DNA of 64,000 nucleotides, taken from Actinomycetes bacterium. Lineage in GTDB: Bacteria > Actinomycetota > Actinomycetes > Actinomycetales > Dermatophilaceae. Position numbers and translations under genes: made by a program. The notes beneath the pieces were generated by a model. That model was not told where the DNA came from and did no database searches. It worked only from the letters and a program-made list of their open reading frames with translations. Location: NCBI GenBank assembly GCA_029778715.1, contig JAKOPT010000043.1, positions 1 to 64,000 of the forward strand, written 5' to 3'. How positions within the stretch are numbered: the first letter of the stretch is position 1; each line of letters starts with the position of its first letter. Below, piece by piece: positions 25,051 to 33,797 of the stretch.

Positions 25051-26343
25051 ATGGCAATCACCCCCCGAGCGGCCTGGCTCACGCTCCTCGGACTGGTCCC
25101 GGTCATCGCCTGGCCCTCGATGACCACCGTGCGGTGGTGGCTGCTCGCCGTGGCCGTCCTGCTCGTGATCGACATCTGGCTGGCCGCGTCCCCACGCCGG
25201 GTCACGGTGAGCCGATCGGCGTCGGGGCAGGTGCGGCTCGGGGAGAGCGTGACGAGCACGCTGCTGGTCACCAACACCGGGACCCGACGGGCCCGCGGGC
25301 TGCTGCGTGATGCCTGGCCCCCGTCGAGCGGGGCGACCCCGGCGCGGCATCCGGTGCTGCTGCCCGGCGGCGAACGCGCGCGCATCACCACCACCTTGAC
25401 CCCCACCCGCCGCGGCGACCACCACAGCGACCGGGTCACCCTGCGGCTGGCCGGCCCCCTCGGACTCGCGGCGCGACAGCGCTCCGTCGAGGTCCCCGGG
25501 AAGCTGCGGGCGCTGCACCCGTTCCCGTCGCGCAAGTTGCTGCCGAGCCGGCTGGCCCAGTTGCGCCAGATCGACGGACGGGCCGCGGTGCGCACCCGCG
25601 GCCAGGGCACCGAGTTCGACTCGCTGCGCGACTACGTCGATGGTGACGACGTGCGCTCGATCGACTGGCGGGCGACGGCGCGGCGTCGGCACCTCGTCGT
25701 GCGGACCTGGCAACCCGAGCAGCACCGGCGCGTGGTCATCGTCATCGACACCGGGCGGACGAGCGCCGGCCGGATCGACGACGCCCCCCGTCTCGACGCG
25801 GCGATGGACGCCGCGCTGCTCCTCACCGCTCTCGCCGGTCATGCCCGTGACCGGGTCACCGTCCTCGCCGGCGACCGCACCGTGCGGGCCCGGGTGACCG
25901 GCACCGACCGGGCCCGGGTGCTCCACGAGACGATTTCGACGTTGGCGCCGGTCGATGCGGCGCTCGTGGAGTCCGACTGGAACGTCCTCGCCAGCGAGGT
26001 GCAGCGGCTGGGCAATCAGCGGGCGCTCGTCGTCCTCCTCACCCCGTTGGAACCAGCCGCCATCGAAGAGGGCCTGCTCCCGGTCCTCCCGGCGCTGACG
26101 GCCCACCACCGGGTTGTCCTCGCCTCGGTGGCCGACCCGGCAGTCGAGCGGATGCGGCATACCCGGAGCCGGGTTTCGGAGACGTATGCCGCGGCCGCCG
26201 CCGAACGCACCACCCTGTTGCGGGCCCGCACCGCCGCCGCCGTCACCCACCTCGGTGTCGACGTGCTCGACGCGCCCCCCGATGCCCTGCCGGCGCGTCT
26301 CGCCGATCACTATCTCGCCCTCAAACGGGCCGGGCTGCTGTAG
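25051..26343 (+). CDS. DUF58 domain protein with VWA-like fold
   Basis: A 430-aa protein: two N-terminal transmembrane helices, a beta-rich section (RVTVSRSASGQVRLGESVTSTLLV), then the DUF58 signature REFDSLRDYVDGDDVRSIDWRATARR in the form GTEFDSLRDYVDGDDVR followed by a VWA-like domain (VVIVIDTGRTSAG; the usual DxSxS is reduced to D-x-G-x-T). DUF58 proteins are partners of MoxR ATPases. The gene converges with the SpoIIM-like gene 14 bp away. Confidence 0.9.
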   Translation: MAITPRAAWLTLLGLVPVIAWPSMTTVRWWLLAVAVLLVIDIWLAASPRRVTVSRSASGQVRLGESVTSTLLVTNTGTRRARGLLRDAWPPSSGATPARHPVLLPGGERARITTTLTPTRRGDHHSDRVTLRLAGPLGLAARQRSVEVPGKLRALHPFPSRKLLPSRLAQLRQIDGRAAVRTRGQGTEFDSLRDYVDGDDVRSIDWRATARRRHLVVRTWQPEQHRRVVIVIDTGRTSAGRIDDAPRLDAAMDAALLLTALAGHARDRVTVLAGDRTVRARVTGTDRARVLHETISTLAPVDAALVESDWNVLASEVQRLGNQRALVVLLTPLEPAAIEEGLLPVLPALTAHHRVVLASVADPAVERMRHTRSRVSETYAAAAAERTTLLRARTAAAVTHLGVDVLDAPPDALPARLADHYLALKRAGLL

Positions 26344-26357
26344 TCGGACCCCGTCGG

Positions 26358-27350
26358 TCAGGCGACCGGCGCACTTTCCTCGAGGAAGCGGTCCTCGACG
26401 TCCCCGGTCACACCGGCCCGGGCGGCGGCCCGCCCCACGACGAACACATAGGCGAGGAACAGGCTCTCGGCGGCCACCCCGATCCCGATCCGCGCCACCG
26501 TCGGGAGACCCGAGGGGGTGACGAAGCCCTCGATGGCACCGCTGACGCACAGCACGACCACGAGCCCGAGGGCCACCGTGATCGAGGTCCGGCCCTCCGC
26601 GGCGAAGGCCTGCAGCCGAGAGCGCTGGCCCGGCACGATCCACGACCAGAACAGCCGCAACCCGACGGCCCCGGCGACGAACACGGCAGTCAACTCCAGC
26701 AGGCCGTGCGGCAGGATCAGCCCGAAAAACAGCGGGCCCCGGCCGTGGCTGATCATGAGCGCCCCCACGATGCCGACGTTCATGGTGTTCTGGAAGAGCA
26801 CGTAGAGCGTGGGCAGCCCGAGCACCCCCATCGCGATCGCCAGCGCCGAAACCCAGGCGTTGTTGACCCACACGTGGGTGGCGAACTCGTGATGAGCGAA
26901 CTCGTGGTAGTAGTTCTCGAACTTCGTCCCCACATAGGCATCGATCTGCTCGGGCGTCAGTTTCGAGGTCCACACCTGCGGGTGGCGCATCGCATAGGCC
27001 CCCACGGCGACCGCGAAGACGACGTTGGCCAGCGCGGTCGTGATCCACCACCAGCGCATCCGGTAGAGCGCGGCGGGGAAGGTCGCGGTGAAGAACCGGC
27101 CGACGGCACGCCAGGTCGGGGTCGTCGTTCCCGCGGTCGCGACCCGGGCGCGCGCCAGCACCGACGACAGGTAGGTGACCACCGACGGGTCCGGGCTCGC
27201 CGAGCGCACGACCGACAGGTGGGTCGAGACACGCTGATAGAGGTCCAGCAACTCGTCGGCTTCGGCGCCGCTGAGGCGTCGCTGACCGACGAGCGTTTCG
27301 AGGCGCTCCCACTGCGGCCGGTGCCAGGCGACGTAGGCGTCGAGGTCCAC
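26358..27350 (-). CDS. Stage II sporulation protein M-like membrane protein
   Basis: A 330-aa protein of the SpoIIM family. N-terminal cytoplasmic helical part (VDLDAYVAWHRPQWERLETLV...SGAEADELLDLYQRVSTHLSVVR) and five or six hydrophobic segments. The family core is seen in FENYYHEFAHHEFATHVWVNNAWVSALAIAMGVLGLPTLYVLFQNTMNVG and LLPHG-like LILPHGLLEL. The organism need not sporulate: such genes regularly accompany MoxR-DUF58-RDD clusters in Actinomycetota. The GTG at 27350 follows TACAGT by 6 nt and is the likely leaderless start. It is divergent from the RDD gene. Confidence 0.87.
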   Translation of the reverse strand: MDLDAYVAWHRPQWERLETLVGQRRLSGAEADELLDLYQRVSTHLSVVRSASPDPSVVTYLSSVLARARVATAGTTTPTWRAVGRFFTATFPAALYRMRWWWITTALANVVFAVAVGAYAMRHPQVWTSKLTPEQIDAYVGTKFENYYHEFAHHEFATHVWVNNAWVSALAIAMGVLGLPTLYVLFQNTMNVGIVGALMISHGRGPLFFGLILPHGLLELTAVFVAGAVGLRLFWSWIVPGQRSRLQAFAAEGRTSITVALGLVVVLCVSGAIEGFVTPSGLPTVARIGIGVAAESLFLAYVFVVGRAAARAGVTGDVEDRFLEESAPVA

Positions 27351-27356
27351 GGGTTC

Positions 27357-27410
27357 ACTGTATGCCGCGAGCCGCCGTCCCGCCCGGGCTCGGCCACGGC
27401 GCCGTACGCT
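27357..27410. promoter_or_regulatory. Divergent leaderless promoters for the SpoIIM-like (-) and RDD (+) genes
   Basis: On the minus strand TACAGT (plus 27357-27362) is 6 nt from the GTG at 27350 and overlaps a GGCATAC word (27360-27366). On the plus strand TACGCT (27405-27410) is 6 nt from the GTG at 27417. Confidence 0.45.
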
Positions 27411-27416
27411 GGCGGG

Positions 27417-28238
27417 GTGAGCAGCGCGGCATACGACGGCGGGGCGGGCTACCGGGCCTATGTCGGCGACGAAGTAGTCACCGGGGAAGGCGTCAGCGTC
27501 GAACTCCCGGTCGCCGGGGTGGCCATCCGGATGGCCAGTGGCGCCATCGACATGATCGTGTCGATCGTCGTCCTCGTCGCGGCCGTGTTCGTCGCGGGCA
27601 TGCTCGTGGCCGACACCAGCGACGCCGTGGTGGGCACGATGGGGCTGATCGTGATGGTCGGGGTGTTCATCGGGTTGCCGAGCCTCGTGGAAACGCTCAC
27701 TCGGGGTCGCACCGTGGGCAAACTCGCGCTCGGCCTGCGCACCGTCCGCGACGACGGGGGGCCGATCACCTTCCGGCACGCGTTGACCCGCTCGCTCATC
27801 GGGTTCGTCGAGATCTGGCTGCTCGCCGGAGTCCCGGCCCTGATCACGGCCATGCTCAACGGGCGCGGCAAGCGCCTCGGCGATATGGCTGCCGGGACCT
27901 ATGTCGTCAGCCAACGCGCCAAACTGCGCGTCGTGCCCCCGCCGTCGATGCCCTGGCACCTCGCGTCGTGGGCAGGGGCTGCCGATATCGCCGCGCTGCC
28001 GGCCGGGCTCGCGGTCGCCATCCGTCAGTTCCTCAGCCGGGCGAGCAGCCTCAACCCCGTCTCCCGGGACCAGATCGGACACGAACTCCTCACCGAGGCA
28101 CTGCGCTACGTCTCGCCGGCCCCACCGCGCGGATCCCACCCCGAGTACGTCTTGGCCGCGATCATCGCCGACCGGCGCCGGCGAGACCTCGAACGCCTCA
28201 GCCGCGAGGACCGGCTGCGGGCGCGCCTGCTGCACTGA
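27417..28238 (+). CDS. RDD-family membrane protein
   Basis: A 273-aa protein. RDD core: VAIRMASGAIDMIVSIVVLVAAVF in the first helix (the R and D residues that name the family), then helices around GTMGLIVMVGVFIG and FVEIWLLAGVPALIT, with the conserved loop RGRTVGKLALGLRTVRDDGGPITFRHALTRS and GKRLGDMAAGTYVV. A long, basic, cytoplasmic tail rich in Arg/Leu follows. RDD proteins have been linked to ion exchange and envelope functions but this one has no proven substrate. The frame is open upstream antisense to the SpoIIM gene; the GTG with its -10 marks the real start. Confidence 0.88.
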   Translation: MSSAAYDGGAGYRAYVGDEVVTGEGVSVELPVAGVAIRMASGAIDMIVSIVVLVAAVFVAGMLVADTSDAVVGTMGLIVMVGVFIGLPSLVETLTRGRTVGKLALGLRTVRDDGGPITFRHALTRSLIGFVEIWLLAGVPALITAMLNGRGKRLGDMAAGTYVVSQRAKLRVVPPPSMPWHLASWAGAADIAALPAGLAVAIRQFLSRASSLNPVSRDQIGHELLTEALRYVSPAPPRGSHPEYVLAAIIADRRRRDLERLSREDRLRARLLH

Positions 28239-28310
28239 CGCGGCACTGACCCGGGCCGGGCGCGGCCCGAGCACACTCTCCGCATTCCCGGATAGGCACC
28301 GGCGCCAAAA

Positions 28311-28350
28311 CTCACCCGCCGCCCCCGGCGAACCGGAAGCGGCGGGTGAG
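28311..28350. terminator. Bidirectional hairpin between RDD and acyl-CoA synthetase genes
   Basis: Perfect 12-bp arms CTCACCCGCCGC (28311-28322) and its complement (28339-28350) around a 16-nt loop, between two convergent genes. There is no U-tract. Confidence 0.5.
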
Positions 28351-28368
28351 CGGGCGGCATACGGGCGG

Positions 28369-30081
28369 CTAACCCTTGAGGCCCTCGAACATGTCGTCAC
28401 GCCATTCCTCGCCCCCGCCTGCGGAGGCGGCGGCCCGGTCCTCCTCGCGCTGGCGCAACTCGACGCGGCGGATCTTGCCGCTGATCGTCTTCGGCAACTC
28501 GGCGAACTCCAGGCGGCGCACCCGCTGCCACGGGGCGAGGTGTTCGCGGGCGTGGGCGAGGATCGAGCGGGCCGTCTCGGCGGATTCCTCGTGCCCGGGG
28601 GCGAGGACGACGTACGCCTTGGGAACGGCCAGCCGCACCGCGTCGGGGGCGGGCACGACCGCGGCCTCGGCGACCGCGGGGTGTTCGATGAGGACCGACT
28701 CCAGCTCGAAGGGGCTGATCTTGTAGTCGCTCGCCTTGAACACGTCATCGGTGCGCCCGATGTAAGTGATGTAGCCGTCGGCGTCCCGGGAGGCGACGTC
28801 GCCGGTGTGGTAGTAGCCGCCGTCCATCGCTTCGGCGTTGCGTTCCTCGTCGCCCTGGTAGCCGGTCATGAGCGGCAGGTGCGGTTCGGAGAGGTCGAAG
28901 ACGATCTCGCCCTCGCCTTCGCCGTCGACGCGCCGCCCGGTGGCCGGGTCGACCAGGGCAATCGGTATGCCGGGCAGCGGGCGACCCATGGACCCGGGCT
29001 TGAGCGGGGAGCCGGGCGTGTTGCCGATGGCCGCCGTCATCTCGGTCTGGCCGTAGCCGTCGCGCAGGGTCAGCCCCCAGGCCTTGTCGACCTGGGCGAT
29101 GACCTCGGGGTTGAGGGGTTCGCCGGCGCCGACGACCTCGCGCAGGTCGCCCGGACCGCCGGAGAGGTCGGCGTTGATGAGCATCCGCCACACGGTCGGC
29201 GGCGCACAGAAACTCGTCACGTGGTTGTCACGAAGCACCGTGAGCAGCGCGGCGGCGTCGAAGCGCGTGTAGTTGTAGAGGAAGACCGTCGCCTCGGCGA
29301 TCCACGGTGCGAAGAAGCAGGACCAGGCGTGCTTGGCCCAGCCGGGGCTGGAGATGTTGAGATGGACATCGCCGGGTTGCAGGCCGAGCCAGTACATCGT
29401 CGTGAGATGCCCGACGGGGTAACTCACCTGGGTGTGCTCGACCAGCTTGGGCCGGCTCGTCGTGCCGCTGGTGAAGTAGAGCAGCAGCGGGTCGTCGGGG
29501 GTGGTGCCCGGGTGCGGCGTCGGCGGCACGTCGTCGGCATACGCGGCGGTGAGATCGTCCCAGCCCTCGCCGGCCGCGCCGACGCTGATCCGGCCCAGGT
29601 CGGGGGCGATCCCGTCGAGTTTGTGGGTCTGGTCCGGGGTGGTGATGAGGAACTTCGCGCCACCGCGGTCGATGCGGTCGAGCAGGTCGGTGGGCCCGAC
29701 GGCGGTCGTCGTCGGCATGATGACGGCGCCGAGTTTCATGACGGCGAGCATGCAGTCCCACAACTCGACCTGGTTGCCGAGCATGAGAATGACCGGGTCG
29801 CCCTTGCCGACCCCGTGTGCGGCCAGCCAGACGGCCACCCGATCCGAGCGGGCCGCGAGCGCATCGAAAGTCACCTCGGTGCTTTCGCCGTCTTCCTCGA
29901 CGATGACCAGACCGTTGCGGTCGTTGCCGCGGGCGAAGGCGTCGAACCAGTCGATCGCCCAGTTGAACCTGTCCCCGACATCGGGGAACACAAACTCCGA
30001 GACGGCCTGCTCGTGCTGTCCCTTGAGCGCGACGAGCCGGTCGCGGGCCTGACGGTAACGCGTCGTTGCATCCGTGGTCAT
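28369..30081 (-). CDS. AMP-binding acyl-CoA synthetase (medium-chain type)
   Basis: A 570-aa ANL-superfamily ligase. P-loop-like YFTSGTTSRPK, the A5 motif DGYGQTEMT, hinge/A8 region YYHTGDVASRD and C-terminal catalytic lysine motif PKTISGKIRRVELR are all present. IMPTTTAVGPTDLLDRIDRGGAKFLIT resembles ACSM-like medium-chain acyl-CoA synthetases rather than acetyl-CoA synthetase. It activates a carboxylic acid via acyl-AMP to its CoA ester. The start at 30081 is favoured by alignment and by a weak CAAAGT 7 nt upstream. Substrate length is inferred, not shown. Confidence 0.88.
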   Translation of the reverse strand: MTTDATTRYRQARDRLVALKGQHEQAVSEFVFPDVGDRFNWAIDWFDAFARGNDRNGLVIVEEDGESTEVTFDALAARSDRVAVWLAAHGVGKGDPVILMLGNQVELWDCMLAVMKLGAVIMPTTTAVGPTDLLDRIDRGGAKFLITTPDQTHKLDGIAPDLGRISVGAAGEGWDDLTAAYADDVPPTPHPGTTPDDPLLLYFTSGTTSRPKLVEHTQVSYPVGHLTTMYWLGLQPGDVHLNISSPGWAKHAWSCFFAPWIAEATVFLYNYTRFDAAALLTVLRDNHVTSFCAPPTVWRMLINADLSGGPGDLREVVGAGEPLNPEVIAQVDKAWGLTLRDGYGQTEMTAAIGNTPGSPLKPGSMGRPLPGIPIALVDPATGRRVDGEGEGEIVFDLSEPHLPLMTGYQGDEERNAEAMDGGYYHTGDVASRDADGYITYIGRTDDVFKASDYKISPFELESVLIEHPAVAEAAVVPAPDAVRLAVPKAYVVLAPGHEESAETARSILAHAREHLAPWQRVRRLEFAELPKTISGKIRRVELRQREEDRAAASAGGGEEWRDDMFEGLKG

Positions 30082-30264
30082 GGGGCTCACTTTGCTCCGG
30101 TATGCCGTCTCCTCGCCACCGGAAGCGCCCCTCGTGCTGTGGGCGGGCGAGTGCGACGCCGACCGGCGCATTCGGGGCCGTTCCTGTGGGACGTGACCAC
30201 GCGCAGGGGTGTCGAACCGTGGTGCCCCGCAGCCGGTCCGATGCCGGCCGCGGGACGTGCACTC

Positions 30265-31413
30265 TCAGCCGCCGAGGGCGGCATACCCCGGTTTGACGAC
30301 GTGTTCGATGATCGCCAGCCGTTCGTCGAAGGGGATGAACGCGGACTTCAGGGCATTGATCGTCACCCAGCGCAGGTCCTCGAGGGTCCAGTCGGCCTCG
30401 GTGACGAGCAGGTCCATCTCATGGGTCATCGAGGTGCCGGACATGAGGCGGTTGTCGGTGTTGACGGTGATCCGGTAGCGCAGGTCCTTGAGGAGGGTGA
30501 TCGGGTGGTGCCGGATCGAGTCGGCGGCGCCGGTTTGCAGGTTGGAGGAGGGGCACATTTCGAGGGGGATGCGGCGGTCGCGGACGTATGCCGCGAGCCG
30601 GCCGAGGCGGGCCACCTCCGGGCGCGGCGGGTGGGCGGTCGCGCCGAGCAGGTCCGAGGCGGGCCGGCCCCCGATCGTGATGTCGTCGATGATGCGCACG
30701 CCATGACCGAGCCGGTCGGCGCCGCACCACTGGATCGCCTCCCAGATGCTCGGCAACCCGAACGCCTCGCCGGCGTGGATGGTGAAGTGCGAGTTCTCCC
30801 GTTGGAGGTATTCGAAGGCGTCGAGGTGCCGGCTGGGTGGGAACCCGGCCTCGGCCCCGGCGATATCGAAGCCGCCCACGCCACGGTCCCGGAAGCGCAC
30901 CGCCAACTGGGCGATCTCCATGCTTCGCGCGGCGTGCCGCATCGCCGTGACCAGCGTGGTCATGCGGATCGGGGTGCCCGCCTTGCGTGCCTGGGCCTCC
31001 CCGTCGGCGAACCCGGCGAGGACCGCCTCGACGACCTCGTCGAGGCTCAGGCCGCGCTCGATGTGCAACTCGGGGGCGAACCGCGACTCGGCGTAGACGA
31101 CGCCGTCGGCGGCCAGGTCGAGGGCGCACTCCATGGCCACCCGGTGGAGTTGCTCCGGGGTCTGCATGACGGCGACGGTGTGCCGGAACGTCTCCAGATA
31201 GCGCTCCAGCGACCCCGAGTCGGCCGACTCGCGGAACCACGCGCCCAAGGCGGCCTCGTCGTGCGCGGGCAACTGGTCGGCATACCCGCTGGCGTCGGCG
31301 AGTTCGAGGATGGTCTGCGGTCGCAACCCGCCGTCGAGGTGGTCGTGAAGGAGGGCCTTGGGGGCCCGGGCGATGAGGTCGCGGCTGGGGGCGGCGGGCG
31401 TGCTGGCAGACAT
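30265..31413 (-). CDS. add: Adenosine deaminase
   Basis: A 382-aa zinc-dependent deaminase: His23 and His25 in LLHDHLDGG, then HAGEAFG (catalytic Glu with metal His), [17 protein letters not shown] and TVNTDNR with the Asp pair region. It converts (deoxy)adenosine to (deoxy)inosine, which the PNP in this window can phosphorolyse. The start at 31413 follows TAGGCT by 7 nt. The 183-bp gap to the acyl-CoA synthetase start has no gene. Confidence 0.92.
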   Translation of the reverse strand: MSASTPAAPSRDLIARAPKALLHDHLDGGLRPQTILELADASGYADQLPAHDEAALGAWFRESADSGSLERYLETFRHTVAVMQTPEQLHRVAMECALDLAADGVVYAESRFAPELHIERGLSLDEVVEAVLAGFADGEAQARKAGTPIRMTTLVTAMRHAARSMEIAQLAVRFRDRGVGGFDIAGAEAGFPPSRHLDAFEYLQRENSHFTIHAGEAFGLPSIWEAIQWCGADRLGHGVRIIDDITIGGRPASDLLGATAHPPRPEVARLGRLAAYVRDRRIPLEMCPSSNLQTGAADSIRHHPITLLKDLRYRITVNTDNRLMSGTSMTHEMDLLVTEADWTLEDLRWVTINALKSAFIPFDERLAIIEHVVKPGYAALGG

Positions 31414-31420
31414 GGGCGTC

Positions 31421-31426
31421 AGCCTA
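31421..31426 (-). promoter_or_regulatory. -10 element TAGGCT, leaderless start of add
   Basis: Minus-strand TAGGCT ends 7 nt before the ATG at 31413. Confidence 0.4.
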
Positions 31427-31446
31427 CGGGCTGCCAGACTGGCGCC

Positions 31447-31845
31447 ATGAGCGATGCGCGGGCGCGTGGGCGTTGTCTGTGTGGCGGGATTCGGTATGCC
31501 GTGTCTGGGCCGTTGCGCGATGTCGTCGACTGTCATTGCCGCCGGTGCCGCCGCTTCACCGGGCACTACCTGCCCGCCACCGCGGCGGCGGTTGCCGACC
31601 TCGACTTGGGCGACCCCGAGGGGCTGCTGCGGTGGTTCTGGCCGGTGCCCGAGGCCGGGTACGGGTTCTGTGGCCGGTGCGGGTCGTCGCTGTTCTGGCA
31701 GTCGGTGGACACGCCGGAGCGGTGGTCGATCGCGGCCGGCGCGCTGGAGCCGCCGACCGGGCTGCGGACCACCAGCGCCTGGTGGGTGAGCGAGGCGAGC
31801 GACTACTTCGACCGGGCGCGGGTGCCCGAGCACGCGACCGAGTGA
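31447..31845 (+). CDS. GFA-type zinc-binding protein
   Basis: A 132-aa protein with the cysteine pattern of the glutathione-dependent formaldehyde-activating (GFA/Mss4-like) family: [13 protein letters not shown] and CGRCGS, and GHYLPATAA between them. The fold binds zinc. Few members have a known reaction, and glutathione is generally absent from Actinomycetota, so the formaldehyde label should not be taken literally. The ATG lies 6 nt after CAGACT, a weak leaderless -10, and is divergent from add. Confidence 0.83.
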   Translation: MSDARARGRCLCGGIRYAVSGPLRDVVDCHCRRCRRFTGHYLPATAAAVADLDLGDPEGLLRWFWPVPEAGYGFCGRCGSSLFWQSVDTPERWSIAAGALEPPTGLRTTSAWWVSEASDYFDRARVPEHATE

Positions 31846-31870
31846 GGCCTGGCGGCGCGTCGGCGTACCG

Positions 31871-31899
31871 TTGCCACGCCCTGACTCCTTGCACATAAT
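31871..31899 (+). promoter_or_regulatory. Promoter of the toxin-antitoxin operon (TTGCCA-N17-CATAAT)
   Basis: -35 TTGCCA at 31871-31876, 17-nt spacer, -10 CATAAT at 31894-31899, then 7 nt to the ATG at 31907. This is one of the best sigma-70-like promoters in the window and predicts a leaderless transcript. Confidence 0.6.
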
Positions 31900-31906
31900 T
31901 GTGTCC

Positions 31907-32179
31907 ATGACGACGCTCCCGCTGGCGGCCGTGCGCGCCGACCTCTCCAGGCTCATCGACGAGGCGGTTGCCACCCATCAGCGCGTCGACATCACCCGTA
32001 ACGGGCGCCGGGCCGCCGTCCTGCTCGCCGCCGACGACTACGACTCCCTCATCGAGACCCTCGAGGTGATGAGCGATCCCGACCTGGTGCGCGACATCCG
32101 CGAGGCGGAGGCCGACCCGACCTCCTACACGCTGGAGGAGGTCATGGCGGAGATGCGCGCACTCGGACGGCTCCCGTGA
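31907..32179 (+). CDS. Phd/YefM-family antitoxin
   Basis: A 90-aa antitoxin. The N-terminal part [55 protein letters not shown] is the typical Phd/YefM DNA-binding and dimer domain; the acidic helical tail ([28 protein letters not shown]) should bind the toxin. It overlaps the RelE-like gene by four bases (GTGA). Such antitoxins repress their own promoter, and the leaderless promoter sits directly at the start codon where bound protein would block it. Confidence 0.88.
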   Translation: MTTLPLAAVRADLSRLIDEAVATHQRVDITRNGRRAAVLLAADDYDSLIETLEVMSDPDLVRDIREAEADPTSYTLEEVMAEMRALGRLP

Positions 32180-32442
32180 CCTACCGAGTGATCATCGCTC
32201 CCCGAGCACGACGCGCCTTGGAGCGCGAGCTTCCCGAGGCGGTGGCTATCGCCTGCATCGAGTTCATCCGGGGGCCACTTGCCGAGAATCCGCACCGGGT
32301 CGGCAAGCCTCTTCGCCCGCCCTTCGACGGGCAGTGGGTCGCACGCCGAGGTGAGTATCGAGTCACGTACACGATCAACGACGCGCAGATCATTGTCCGG
32401 GTGATCTCGATCAGGCATCGACGGGATGCCTACCGTTCCTAG
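32176..32442 (+). CDS. RelE/ParE-family toxin
   Basis: An 88-aa basic protein with the RelE-type pattern YRVIIAPRARRALERELPEAVAIAC...NPHRVGKPLRPPFDGQWVARRGEYRVTYTINDAQIIVRVISIRHRRDAYR. The Arg and Tyr residues of the last strand (RRGEYRVTY, HRRDAYR) match mRNA-cleaving RelE toxins. GTG start inside the antitoxin stop. The module is unrelated to its neighbours and may have been acquired by transfer. Confidence 0.88.
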   Translation: MTYRVIIAPRARRALERELPEAVAIACIEFIRGPLAENPHRVGKPLRPPFDGQWVARRGEYRVTYTINDAQIIVRVISIRHRRDAYRS

Positions 32443-32532
32443 CCTTGCCTAGGCCCCGACCCAGCCTGCGCGCAGCACTGCCGAGTTCAATTGGACCGCC
32501 GGGCAATTGGTGTGTGAGGTTGCGTTTGTCGC

Positions 32533-32552
32533 CCCGCGGTGGCGGGTCTTTT
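32533..32552 (+). terminator. Intrinsic terminator after the toxin gene
   Basis: CCCGC-GGTG-GCGGG followed by TCTTTT, about 90 bp after the toxin stop. It is the only hairpin here with a clear U-tract. The rest of the 253-bp gap (32443-32695) shows no gene. Confidence 0.55.
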
Positions 32553-32695
32553 CGGCGAAGCAGCCGTTCCGTGACATAGGGTACGGCCCAGGCGTAGTTA
32601 TGAGCGCTCATTGAGAACGTCGCGGCTTTGCCGTCGACGCTCCCAGCGTGTGCCACACCCCAGCACCGATGTCGATCACAGCACGAGGAGAAGTT

Positions 32696-33316
32696 ATGAC
32701 CGAGAGTCCCTCGGGCTCTGGCTCGACCGAGAGTTCACCGACCACCGAATCTTCCCCCGCATCAGCCGAAACGCCGATGGTTCCGGCCAATACCGAACTC
32801 GCCCCGGCTGCGACGGAACCCCAGGAGGTCGCGGGCAACGACGCGCTCACGCCGGTGAAACCAGCAGATGCCCCGGCGCCGCCCACCGAGGTGGTGCTAC
32901 GCGGCATACTGTTCGCCCTACCCGCCATTCTCGTCGGGATCGTCGTCACCGTGCTCTTGTGGCGTTTGCATTTCATCGGCGCGATTGCGGCATTCCTGCT
33001 CGCGGCCAGCGCCGTATGGCTATACACCAAGGGCGCTGGCGCACCCCCTCGGCGCGGTCTGATCGCAGTGGTCGTCTTGATTGTCGTCGGCCTCATCCTT
33101 TCTTTCTTCGCGTGTGTGGCCAGCGATCTCATCACCTACTACGGCGAACACCCCGGCGAGATCGAGTTCACCGAATCGCAGTTCGTCACCGACAACCTCT
33201 TCAATCCCGAGGTGCTCAGCATCTATGCACGCGACATCGTGCTCTTCATTCTCTTTGGGGCGCTCGGGACCTACTCGACCATCCGTCGTCTCCTCGCCGC
33301 GCGACACATCCGGTAG
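32696..33316 (+). CDS. Hypothetical membrane protein with acidic Ser/Thr-rich N-terminus
   Basis: A 206-aa protein. The ATG has GAGGAGA 5 nt upstream. The first ~60 residues are Ser/Thr/Pro/Glu-rich and disordered; then about four hydrophobic segments (GILFALPAILVGIVVTVLLW, FIGAIAAFLLAASAVWLY, LIAVVVLIVVGLILSFFACVASDL, IVLFILFGALGTYS). No family was recognised. Base composition is slightly less GC-rich than in most neighbours, as in the adjacent toxin-antitoxin module. Confidence 0.75.
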   Translation: MTESPSGSGSTESSPTTESSPASAETPMVPANTELAPAATEPQEVAGNDALTPVKPADAPAPPTEVVLRGILFALPAILVGIVVTVLLWRLHFIGAIAAFLLAASAVWLYTKGAGAPPRRGLIAVVVLIVVGLILSFFACVASDLITYYGEHPGEIEFTESQFVTDNLFNPEVLSIYARDIVLFILFGALGTYSTIRRLLAARHIR

Positions 33317-33323
33317 TGCGCCG

Positions 33324-33794
33324 ATGGGCTCCGTGGGAGTTCGACGAGCGACACCGGCGGATGCCCCGGTGCTTGCGCGGCTGCTCGCGGAGTTCAATGC
33401 CGAGTTCGGCACCTGGGCCCCGCCACCACCGGACCTGCGTCGCCGGTTCGCGGCCCTCTTGGCGCGCGAGGATGCCGTCGTGACGGTGTCGACCGACCAA
33501 CCCGCGGCCGGTTTCGCCCTCGTCACCCTCCGTCCCTCCCCGTACTACGACGGTCCGGTCGCCGCGCTTGACGAGCTCTACGTCGCTCCATCCCGGCGCG
33601 GACAGGGGCTGGGCAGCGCTCTCCTCGCCCTCGCCGTCGACGCGGTGCTCGACCTCGGCGGCGGTGAAATCCAGATCAACGTCGATGAGAACGATCGCGA
33701 CGCCCGCCGCTTCTACGAGCGCCACGGGTTCACCAACCTCGAATCCGGCAGCACCGAACGGATGCTCTGCTACCTGCGCGAACTGCGCCCCTGA
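33324..33794 (+). CDS. GNAT-family N-acetyltransferase
   Basis: A 156-aa GNAT protein. VRRATPADAPVLARLLAEFNAEF is the N-terminal strand-helix; LDELYVAPSRRGQGLGSALLALAVDAV contains the acetyl-CoA-binding R/Q-x-x-G-x-G/A loop (RRGQGLG); DENDRDARRFYERHGF is the typical late motif. Substrate unknown. The ATG lies 7 bp after the upstream stop; a GTG three codons later is an alternative. It converges with thymidine phosphorylase across a family B hairpin. Confidence 0.87.
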   Translation: MGSVGVRRATPADAPVLARLLAEFNAEFGTWAPPPPDLRRRFAALLAREDAVVTVSTDQPAAGFALVTLRPSPYYDGPVAALDELYVAPSRRGQGLGSALLALAVDAVLDLGGGEIQINVDENDRDARRFYERHGFTNLESGSTERMLCYLRELRP

Positions 33795-33797
33795 CCT

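Noticed and set aside
27901-31845. A very long plus-strand frame ending with the GFA protein
   Set aside because: Only its last 132 codons are a real gene; the rest runs antisense to the acyl-CoA synthetase and adenosine deaminase genes.
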